From the NCBI GenBank assembly GCA_902529715.1, contig CABZXL010000001.1, positions 65,162 to 115,694 of the forward strand: a stretch of DNA of 50,533 nucleotides, in the 5' to 3' direction. Positions 11,701 through 18,669 of this stretch are shown here, piece after piece. This stretch comes from an uncultured Pelagibacteraceae bacterium (GTDB taxonomy: Bacteria; Pseudomonadota; Alphaproteobacteria; Pelagibacterales; Pelagibacteraceae). Made by a program: the position numbers and the translations under genes. The notes under the pieces were generated by a model, which had not been told where the DNA came from, made no database searches, and saw nothing but the letters and a program-made list of their open reading frames with translations. Position 1 is the first letter of the stretch, and every line of letters starts with the position of its first letter.

Positions 11701-11754
11701 AATTTCAACATTCTCAAAATCACCGATATCAGGAACTATTACCTTATTAGACAT
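8704..11754 (-). CDS. aceE: Pyruvate dehydrogenase E1 (homodimeric type) with N-terminal lipoyl domain fusion
   Basis: 1016 aa; residues about 1-78 are a biotinyl/lipoyl domain (VIVPDIGDFENVEIIEILIKSGDKI..LESDKSSVEVPS), then a charged linker, then homodimeric E1 (DPIETKEWLESLSAVLEKDG..GDGETDEPESLGAI). Confidence 0.95.
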   Translation of the reverse strand: MSNKVIVPDIGDFENVEIIEILIKSGDKIKKNDSIVTLESDKSSVEVPSTIEGVVENINVKIGDKVSKGDVLIEVSGDQIEGKEEKEKSNQDKLPVDTEKIIQQAEKTLEKEKKVDKSKVDKKNESIIQVSKDGDIDPIETKEWLESLSAVLEKDGKNRAQFLIKQLIEHSYKEGSDLILSRNTPYINTIKPEEEVKSPGDQNLERKIRSLIRWNAAAMVVRANKKNPELGGHIGTFASAATLYDIGMNHFWRAKNNKFGGDLIYFQGHSAPGMYARAFLEGRINEKELDRFRQEVKPGGLSSYPHPWLMPKFWQFPTVSMGLGPIMSIYQARFNKYLINRGLLKDEGRKIWCFLGDGETDEPESLGAIGLAAREKLDNLIFVVNCNLQRLDGPVRGNGKIIQELEGIFRGAGWNVIKVIWGSYWDQLLAKDKSGLLIKRMGEAVDGEYQAFKAKGGKYVREKFFGKYKELLDMVSQMTDKDIWKLNRGGHDPHKVYAAYHAAMQNKGTPTIILAKTIKGYGMGKSGESMNTTHQQKKLDEEDLLYYRDRFDVPLTDEQVRNIQYYRPDDNSPEIKYLKECRIKLGGNLPERSSFAKAIKTPPKDIFAKMKESTGEKEMSTTMVLVRMLTNLMRDKNVAPRLVPIIPDEARTFGMEGLFQKIGIYAHEGQKYEPVDSEQLSSYREDIKGQVLEEGITEAGAISSWIAAGTSYVNHDISMIPIYIFYSMFGFQRTGDFVWAAGDNQTRGFLIGATAGRTTLSGEGLQHGDGHSHILSSVVPNCISYDPTFSYELAVIFREGLRRMYEKRENIFYYITTMNENYPHPEIPKEKNIEEDILKGMYKFKEFNKNKKTKIQLLGSGTILREIIAAAEILEKDYKIDSDVWSVTSYNELRKEAIEVERYNLLNPDKTNKKSHIEKCLSSTEGPIVSASDYIRLNSDQIRPFTKKSFYSFGTDGYGRSDTRKNLRKFFEVDKEHIVAYSLSVLAKEQLIPSKYANEAIKKYNIDPNKTIPTKL

Positions 11755-11846
11755 ATAAATATTTATTTAAAAAAACTTATTAAAAGTTTCATTTTAGACA
11801 TATTTATATCTTTTTTTAGTCATTCTTAAATGTGTAAATTGAGCTA

Positions 11847-11863
11847 TGTTAACAAAGTTAACA
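11847..11863. promoter_or_regulatory. Perfect palindrome TGTTAAC-AAA-GTTAACA, candidate operator upstream of aceE
   Basis: Exact 7-3-7 inverted repeat read in the aceE/tRNA-Arg intergenic region, 93 bp upstream of the aceE ATG. Confidence 0.5.
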
Positions 11864-12018
11864 CATATTATTAATAAATTTAGCCTTTCTTATAAAAACA
11901 AAAATATAGATAGTAGATTTTGGATACAAAAAATATTGCTTAAAAAAAGGTACAGAATTAATTAAATATTAAATATTTATTGTTTAAATTTTTACTTATT
12001 CATCTATATTGTTATTAA

Positions 12019-12095
12019 GGGCTGCTAGCTCAATTGGATAGAGCGCAGAGCTACGGACTCTGAGGTTGAGGGTTCAAGTCCTTCGCGGCCCACCA
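12019..12095 (+). tRNA. tRNA-Arg (ACG)
   Basis: Cloverleaf: acceptor GGGCTGC/GCGGCCC, anticodon stem CAGAG-CTACGGA-CTCTG, T-loop GGTTCAAGTCC, encoded CCA. Confidence 0.95.
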
Positions 12096-12100
12096 AAATT

Positions 12101-12184
12101 ATGAAAGTATCTTTACAAAAATCTGTTATATTTTTTTTTATAATTATTTTTATATTTTTAATTTCAGTTACATTATTAATTTAA
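12101..12184 (+). CDS. Putative 27-aa single-TM mini-protein immediately downstream of tRNA-Arg
   Basis: Read by eye: MKVSLQKSVIFFFIIIFIFLISVTLLI*; ATG 5 nt after the tRNA CCA; not in ORF track (too short). Confidence 0.35.
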   Translation: MKVSLQKSVIFFFIIIFIFLISVTLLI

Positions 12185-12188
12185 AAAT

Positions 12189-14147
12189 TTAATATTTTAA
12201 TTCATTTAAATTTATAAATTCATTAAGTATTTCTGGATTAGCTAATGCTTCTTTATTTTTTACAGTATTACCTTCAATAATATTTTTTACTGATAGTTCT
12301 GCTATTTTTCCATTTTTTGTCCTAGGAATATCTTTAACTTTAAGAATTTTATTGGGAGTGTGTCTAGGAGAAGCATTAATTCTAATTTGTGATTTTATTC
12401 TTATAATCAAATCTTCATTAAGTGGATAGTTATGATTCATTACAACAAAAAGAATAATTCTAATATCGTTATCCCATGCTTGGCCTATAACTAAGGACTC
12501 TTTTATTTCTTTAAATTTTTCTACTTCGGAATAAATTTCTGATGTTCCAAGTCTTACTCCACCTGGATTTAAAGTTGTGTCAGATCTACCATATATTATA
12601 AAACCTCCTGAATTTTTAATTTCAGCATAATCACCATGATGCCAAATATTTTTAAATTTATTAAAATATGCCTCTTTAAACTTTATATTTTTTTTATCAT
12701 TCCAAAATTTTAAAGGTATTGTTGGAAAAGCATTTTTACAAACTAATTCTCCTTTTTTATTTTTGATAGATTTACCAGCATCGTTAAATATATCGACATC
12801 CATACCTAAACCTTTATTCTGAATCTGGCCAGCAATAACTGGATCATAAATATTTCCAAGTACAAAACATGAAACAATATCAGTTCCTCCAGATATTGAG
12901 GCTAAATGTACATTTGATTTAATTTTCTTATATACAAATCTAAAACTATCTTTAGATAAAGGTGAACCGGTAGAACAAATTGTTCTTAATTTTTTTAGTT
13001 TATATTTTTTTTTATTTAAAACATTAGATTTATTGAGTGTATCTATATATTTTGCGCTAACTCCAAATAAAGTTATTTTTTCTTCATCAGCTAATTTAAT
13101 TAATAAATCATCTCTTTTGTACATAGGAAAACCTTCAAATAGAACTATTGATGCCTTCGATGCTAAAGCACTTATTAACCAATTCCACATCATCCAGCCA
13201 CATGTAGTAAAATAAAAAACATTATCGTTTTCTTTAATTTCACTGTGTAACTGATGTTCTTTAAGATGCTGTAACAAAACACCTCCAGATCTGTGACAAA
13301 TACATTTTGGTTTTCCAGTGGTACCACTTGAGTATAATATTGACAGTTCATGTTCAAAATCAAATTTTTTAAATTCAAATTTTTCTAAATTTACTTTCAT
13401 AATTGAATCCCAGGTAATGGATTTTATATTTTTTGGTTTATTTTTTTTTAATAGTGGTTTACCTGGATAACTTATTATTATTACATTTTTTATTGATTTA
13501 ATTTTATTTAATATTAATGGTAATCTTTCAATAACATTGATCTCTTTTCCATTATAAAAATATCTATCACATATAATTAATACCTTTGGTCCTATTTGAG
13601 AAAATCTTTCAATCACACCATTTGTTCCGAAATCAGGAGAGCAAGAAGACCAGATTGACCCTATGGCTGATGTAGCTATAAATGACTCTACGGTTTCAAT
13701 TATATTTGGCAAATATGCTACTACTCTATCTTTTTCTTTAACTTTAATTGATTTTAAAAAGGTAATTAATTTATATACATTATTATTTAACTCTCTCCAG
13801 GTTCTAACCTTCCTTGTACCATTTTCACTTATAAAAGTTATTGCTTTGCTGTCATCATTCTTTGAAAGTAAATTTTCTGCAAAATTAAGCTTAGAATTTT
13901 TAAGAAATTTATTTTTAAAAAAAATATTTGATTTTTCAAATTTTTGACTTTTAACTCCTTTAACTTTAGCAAAGTCCCATATGGAATTCCAAAATTTTTT
14001 TGGATTATTAATGCTCCATTTAAGTAGATTAGAATATTTTTGATTTGCTTTAAAATTGTATTTTGAAAATAAAAATTTTTCATATCTAAATAAATTAGAT
14101 GTATTTTTTTGAGATCGTTTAGCTTTCCATAATATTTTTGTTTTCAT
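12189..14147 (-). CDS. aacS: Acetoacetyl-CoA synthetase
   Basis: 652 aa AMP-forming acyl-CoA synthetase; ILYSSGTTGKPKCICHRSGGVLLQHLKEHQLHSEI and SGGTDIVSCF typical of the acetoacetyl-CoA ligase subfamily. Confidence 0.88.
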   Translation of the reverse strand: MKTKILWKAKRSQKNTSNLFRYEKFLFSKYNFKANQKYSNLLKWSINNPKKFWNSIWDFAKVKGVKSQKFEKSNIFFKNKFLKNSKLNFAENLLSKNDDSKAITFISENGTRKVRTWRELNNNVYKLITFLKSIKVKEKDRVVAYLPNIIETVESFIATSAIGSIWSSCSPDFGTNGVIERFSQIGPKVLIICDRYFYNGKEINVIERLPLILNKIKSIKNVIIISYPGKPLLKKNKPKNIKSITWDSIMKVNLEKFEFKKFDFEHELSILYSSGTTGKPKCICHRSGGVLLQHLKEHQLHSEIKENDNVFYFTTCGWMMWNWLISALASKASIVLFEGFPMYKRDDLLIKLADEEKITLFGVSAKYIDTLNKSNVLNKKKYKLKKLRTICSTGSPLSKDSFRFVYKKIKSNVHLASISGGTDIVSCFVLGNIYDPVIAGQIQNKGLGMDVDIFNDAGKSIKNKKGELVCKNAFPTIPLKFWNDKKNIKFKEAYFNKFKNIWHHGDYAEIKNSGGFIIYGRSDTTLNPGGVRLGTSEIYSEVEKFKEIKESLVIGQAWDNDIRIILFVVMNHNYPLNEDLIIRIKSQIRINASPRHTPNKILKVKDIPRTKNGKIAELSVKNIIEGNTVKNKEALANPEILNEFINLNELKY

Positions 14148-14312
14148 TATTAAAATATATATTTAAATATTTTGAATTATGTTACTGTCTTTTTATAAAA
14201 AAATTAAAATGAGAACTTTTTCCTCAATGATTCGGTCATGTTTTATACTATTTTTGTTCTTCATCATTTACAACATATGGTAGTTTAAAAAAAAAATATA
14301 CTAATTATTGAA

Positions 14313-16796
14313 ATGCAAAAAGATAAAATTACTGCTGTTTTGGGTCCCACAAATACTGGGAAAACCTTTCAAGCTATTGAGACTATGCTTTCATTTGACA
14401 CAGGAATGATCGGTTTTCCACTTAGACTGTTGGCTAGGGAGGTTTATGATAAAGTTATTCAAAAAATTGATCCAAAAAAAGTTGCACTTATAACAGGTGA
14501 AGAAAAAATAATACCATCTAACGCAAAATATTTCTTATGTACAGTCGAGTCTATGCCAATAGATAAAAATCTAGACTTTGTAGGAATTGATGAAATTCAA
14601 ATGTGTTCTGATCATGAAAGAGGTCATATCTTTACAGATAGACTGCTTAACCTTAGGGGAGAAAAACTAACAATGTTTATGGGTTCAAATACAATTAAAA
14701 ATATTATATCTAAACTAGAAGGTGATATAGAATTTATAAACAAAGACCGATTATCAAAACTTATTTATACCGGACACAAAAAAATTTCTCGAATAGAAAC
14801 AAAAAGCGCAATAATTGCATTTTCAACTGAGGAAGTATACGCGATAGCAGAATTAATTCGAAGACAAAAAGGTGGTGCTGCTATAGTTATGGGATCCCTA
14901 AGTCCAAAAACTAGAAATGCCCAGGTTAATTTATATCAATCAGGAGATGTTGATTATTTAGTTGCAACTGATGCAATCGGCATGGGTATTAATATGGATT
15001 TAGATAATGTTTATTTTTCAAACTTAAAAAAATTTGATGGAAAAAAAATTAGAAGATTAAATTTATCTGAGATTGGACAAATTGCTGGAAGAGCAGGAAG
15101 ATATCTAAATGATGGATCATTTGGAATTACAGGTGATGTTACAGAAATAAATTCTGAAGAAATAGATTTAATTGAAAATCATAAATTTGAAGAAATTAGA
15201 ACACTTTATTGGAGAAATACCAAACTTAATTTTACTAGCCATTTAAGTTTATTAAAATCATTGGAAGAAAAACCAAATCATGAATGGCTTAGAAGAATTC
15301 ATGAATGTGAAGATGAAAAAGTTTTAAAATACTTTATTAAAGAAAATAGTCATCAGGTTAATAGTCAAAATGAAAATCAAATAAAATTATTATGGGAATG
15401 CTGCCAAATTCCTGATTTTGTTAAAAAAAACTATGGTCATCATTTAGAGATTGTAAGCAAAATTTTTGAATTTTTAAATGAAAAAGAAGGAAAAGTTACA
15501 AATCAATATATGAAAAAACAATTAAAACAGTTAGATAAACTTGAAGGAAATGTAGATTCTATATCAAATAGGATAGCGAATGTTAGAACTTGGTCATATG
15601 TTTCAAATAAAGTTAATTGGGTAGAAAACCAAGATTATTGGATAGAAAGAACAAAAAATTTAGAAGATAAATTATCTGATAGATTACATGAGGAACTTAC
15701 TAAAAGTTTTATAGATAAAAGGGCTAGCGTTTTGGCACGAGGACTTAAACAAGATGTAAACTTTAAAACAGAAATATTAGAGAATAGGAATGTATTAATA
15801 AATAATCAATTTATTGGTCAACTTAATGGTTTAAAGTTAGAACTTGATCTAAAAGCAGGGGCTTTAGATACTGATATAAAATCTTTAAAAAAAGCAGCAA
15901 AACAAAACGTAGAACCAGAAATATTAAATAGAATAGAACAAATAAAAAAAACGGGTTTGATTGAGTTAAAAGATAATTTTAAGATTTACTGGGGAGAATT
16001 TCCAGTTGCTAGTTTATCTCCTGGAAAAGATTATTTAAAACCTGAAATTAATCTAATAGTTGATGACATGGTAGAGAATGTTGAAAAAATAAATTTTAAA
16101 AAATTTTTACGAGATTGGATTAATAATAAAATAAATTTAGACCTTAAAAGTCTTGATGATTTAAAAAATATTAATAATACAAATACTTCAATTAGAGCAT
16201 TAGCATATCAATTGTACGAAAATAATGGAGTGGTAAAAAGGGAAAATATTAGGACATTCCTAAAAAATATAAATCAAGATGAAAGGAAAATTTTAAGAGA
16301 CCTAGGTGTTAAATTTGGTAGATATCATATTTTTTTATTTAAGTTATTTAAACCCAGCGCTGTATCTTTAAGAGTTGCTCTTTGGAAAAATTTTAATCAG
16401 AAGTATTTTAATCTAAAACCACCAACTTTTGGATTAAATTTTTTAAAAGAAAAAAAGGAATATGCTAAAGATTTTATGTTGTTATGTGGTTTTGAAAAAT
16501 TTGATAATTTTTATGTTAGAATTGATATATTAGAAAGATTATTTATTCTAATAATGAATAGTAGCAAGGATAACAATAAAGAAATTAAATTAATACCTGA
16601 AATGTTAAATTTGCTAGGATGTAGCAAAGAAGATTTTTTAAAACTAATAAAAAAGATGAATTACTCTTCTTTTACAAAAAATAATGAAACTTATTTTAAA
16701 TACACTCCTATAAAAAATAATAAAAAAGATTTTTTAATAAAAACACAAAAAAAAGAAAATCCATTTAGTGTTTTAAAAAATATGAATTTTAAATAA
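14313..16796 (+). CDS. Suv3-like superfamily 2 RNA/DNA helicase
   Basis: 827 aa; GPTNTGKT Walker A, DEIQM box, QIAGRAGRY motif VI; first gene of the helicase/ferredoxin/CarD cluster familiar in alphaproteobacteria. Confidence 0.88.
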   Translation: MQKDKITAVLGPTNTGKTFQAIETMLSFDTGMIGFPLRLLAREVYDKVIQKIDPKKVALITGEEKIIPSNAKYFLCTVESMPIDKNLDFVGIDEIQMCSDHERGHIFTDRLLNLRGEKLTMFMGSNTIKNIISKLEGDIEFINKDRLSKLIYTGHKKISRIETKSAIIAFSTEEVYAIAELIRRQKGGAAIVMGSLSPKTRNAQVNLYQSGDVDYLVATDAIGMGINMDLDNVYFSNLKKFDGKKIRRLNLSEIGQIAGRAGRYLNDGSFGITGDVTEINSEEIDLIENHKFEEIRTLYWRNTKLNFTSHLSLLKSLEEKPNHEWLRRIHECEDEKVLKYFIKENSHQVNSQNENQIKLLWECCQIPDFVKKNYGHHLEIVSKIFEFLNEKEGKVTNQYMKKQLKQLDKLEGNVDSISNRIANVRTWSYVSNKVNWVENQDYWIERTKNLEDKLSDRLHEELTKSFIDKRASVLARGLKQDVNFKTEILENRNVLINNQFIGQLNGLKLELDLKAGALDTDIKSLKKAAKQNVEPEILNRIEQIKKTGLIELKDNFKIYWGEFPVASLSPGKDYLKPEINLIVDDMVENVEKINFKKFLRDWINNKINLDLKSLDDLKNINNTNTSIRALAYQLYENNGVVKRENIRTFLKNINQDERKILRDLGVKFGRYHIFLFKLFKPSAVSLRVALWKNFNQKYFNLKPPTFGLNFLKEKKEYAKDFMLLCGFEKFDNFYVRIDILERLFILIMNSSKDNNKEIKLIPEMLNLLGCSKEDFLKLIKKMNYSSFTKNNETYFKYTPIKNNKKDFLIKTQKKENPFSVLKNMNFK

Positions 16797-17215
16797 TGTA
16801 TAATTTTTTTAAAAAAAAAGATAAAAGTGAAATTGAAAACCCCTTAGTTAAAATTGCAGCTTTATTAGTTCATGTTGCCAGAATCGATGAAAATTATACT
16901 AAAAAAGAAAAAGAAATAGTAAGAAAAGCAATGATTGAATTAAGCTCAAAAAATGAAAAAATAGAAGAAATTTTGAGTAAAGCAGAAGAAATTGAAAAAA
17001 ATTCAAATCAAATTTTAGATTTTACAAAAGAAGTAAAGAATATGAAGGAAGATTCAAAAATAAAAATTGTTGAAATTTTATGGAATATTATTTATTCGGA
17101 TGGCAATCCTGATATGTATGAAAATAGTATAATGAGAAGATTAACAGGATTACTTTATTTGGATCCTAAGATTGTGGGTGACATAAAAGAAAAAACAATA
17201 AATAATTTAAAATAA
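16796..17215 (+). CDS. TerB-like (tellurite resistance TerB family) protein
   Basis: 139 aa; helical [49 protein letters not shown] resembles TerB/DjlA-N folds. Confidence 0.7.
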   Translation: MYNFFKKKDKSEIENPLVKIAALLVHVARIDENYTKKEKEIVRKAMIELSSKNEKIEEILSKAEEIEKNSNQILDFTKEVKNMKEDSKIKIVEILWNIIYSDGNPDMYENSIMRRLTGLLYLDPKIVGDIKEKTINNLK

Positions 17216-17541
17216 TGACATATATAGTAAACGAAAAATGTATCAAATGTAAGTTGATGGATTGCGTAGAAGTTTGTCCAGTGGATTGCTTTTACGAAGG
17301 AAAAAATATGCTTGTAATAAAACCAGATGAGTGTATAGATTGTGGCGTTTGTGAACCTGAGTGTCCAATAGATGCTATTGAGCCAGATACAAATAAAGGT
17401 ACTGAAAAATGGTTAGATATAAACAAAAAATATTCAGAAATTTGGCCAAATATTTCAGAAAAAAAAGAACCCCCAACAGATAACGAAAAATTTAAAAATG
17501 AAGAAAATAAATTTGAAAAGTATTTTAAAGAAAACCTTTAA
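17215..17541 (+). CDS. fdxA: Ferredoxin (7Fe/FdxA type)
   Basis: 108 aa with [18 protein letters not shown] and [16 protein letters not shown]. Confidence 0.93.
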   Translation: MTYIVNEKCIKCKLMDCVEVCPVDCFYEGKNMLVIKPDECIDCGVCEPECPIDAIEPDTNKGTEKWLDINKKYSEIWPNISEKKEPPTDNEKFKNEENKFEKYFKENL

Positions 17542-18337
17542 AGGTAAAAAAAATTCAAAAAAAATAAAAAAGAGTAAACCTTTAAAAAGGAAAGTAAAAA
17601 AGAAAGTTATTAAAGTAAAAAAGAAAACAAAAGTTTTTAAAAAAAAAAGTAAAACAAAATTATTAGAAAAAAATAAAACTACTGAAAGTTCTGTTGTTAA
17701 ACAAGATGTTAATAGACCTGTTAAAGGAGCCGATCAAAAGCCTGAAATAAAAAAAATAAAAGTTCAAGGTACTGAAAAAAAAGAGTACAAAATAAAAGAT
17801 TATGTTGTATATCCAAAACATGGAGTTGGGCAAATAACAGAATTTAAAAAAATAAATATTGGTGGAATAGAAGTTGAGACCTATGTTCTTAAATTTGAAA
17901 AAGATAAAGCAAACGGAATGGTTCCGGTAAACAAACAATTTAACTTAAGACCTTTGGCAACAATAAATCAGGTAAATAAATGTGTAAGCATTCTAAAAAG
18001 TAAGCCTAAAATTAAAAGATCTATGTGGAGTAGAAGAGCGCAAGAGTATGAAGCAAAAATTTCTTCAGGTAAAATATATGATCTTGCAGAAGTAGTCAGA
18101 GATTTAAATAAAGGTGATGATTTGATGGTTGATCAATCTTATAGTGAAAGGCAACTTTTTGAAAAAGCATATGAGAGAATATTATCTGAATTTCAAATTA
18201 TTTTAGGACTAAGTATTGAAGATACTCAAAAAAAACTTGATAAAGCTCTTAAAAGGAATCTAGAAGTACAAAACCCAAAACCTATTTTAAAAACAGAAAC
18301 AAATCCTGGAGAGGACGTTGTAGAGCCTATAGAATAA
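17498..18337 (+). CDS. carD: CarD/CdnL-family RNA polymerase-binding regulator with long Lys-rich N-terminal extension
   Basis: CarD domain starts at [23 protein letters not shown]; preceded by about 95 residues rich in Lys; start codon overlaps fdxA by 44 nt (start site uncertain). Confidence 0.88.
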   Translation: MKKINLKSILKKTFKGKKNSKKIKKSKPLKRKVKKKVIKVKKKTKVFKKKSKTKLLEKNKTTESSVVKQDVNRPVKGADQKPEIKKIKVQGTEKKEYKIKDYVVYPKHGVGQITEFKKINIGGIEVETYVLKFEKDKANGMVPVNKQFNLRPLATINQVNKCVSILKSKPKIKRSMWSRRAQEYEAKISSGKIYDLAEVVRDLNKGDDLMVDQSYSERQLFEKAYERILSEFQIILGLSIEDTQKKLDKALKRNLEVQNPKPILKTETNPGEDVVEPIE

Positions 18338-18341
18338 AAAA

Positions 18342-18373
18342 ACGCTTCTCACAACATTTGTCATGAGAAGCGT
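18342..18373 (-). terminator. Intrinsic terminator of the minus-strand small basic ORF
   Basis: ACGCTTCTC / GAGAAGCGT 9-bp stem; on the minus strand followed by a T-run (CGTTTTTTTATTC). Confidence 0.75.
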
Positions 18374-18396
18374 AATTTATTAAAAAGAATACTAAT

Positions 18397-18480
18397 TTAT
18401 CTTCTTCTTCTTCTTTTTTTAGCTTTTTTAGCTTTTTTCTTAGTTTTCTTTTTAGCAGCTTTTTTTCTTCTTTTAGCCAT
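18397..18480 (-). CDS. 27-aa highly basic histone H1/protamine-like peptide
   Basis: Read on reverse strand: MAKRRKKAAKKKTKKKAKKAKKRRRRR*; preceded by AAGGGAGCTAAAG-ATG (Shine-Dalgarno); not in ORF track. Confidence 0.65.
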   Translation of the reverse strand: MAKRRKKAAKKKTKKKAKKAKKRRRRR

Positions 18481-18500
18481 CTTTAGCTCCCTTTTTTTTT

Positions 18501-18519
18501 ACGAATCTTTATGATTCGT
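18501..18519 (-). promoter_or_regulatory. 5' leader hairpin ACGAATC-ATAAA-GATTCGT upstream of the small basic ORF
   Basis: Perfect 7-bp stem with 5-nt loop just upstream of the Shine-Dalgarno; candidate promoter TTGACA (rc of 18554-18559), 17-nt spacer, TAAAAA (rc of 18531-18536). Confidence 0.5.
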
Positions 18520-18669
18520 TTCTTATCCTTTTTTTATTTTTTTTACTAAGTTATGTCAAATACATAATTTTTTATAAAAAATTAATAATAAAATTTTTTT
18601 TATAATTTTTTTTATACAATGAAAAAAGTTAAGTAAATAGCGATTAATAAACTGTTTTTAAAAATAAAT

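Noticed and set aside
13190-14083. Alternative-frame minus ORFs within aacS (62 aa, 81 aa)
   Set aside because: Out-of-frame readings of aacS on the same strand; no supporting motif.
18566-18583. Palindrome AATTTTTTATAAAAAATT
   Set aside because: Pure A/T palindrome in a very AT-rich gap; easily expected by chance.
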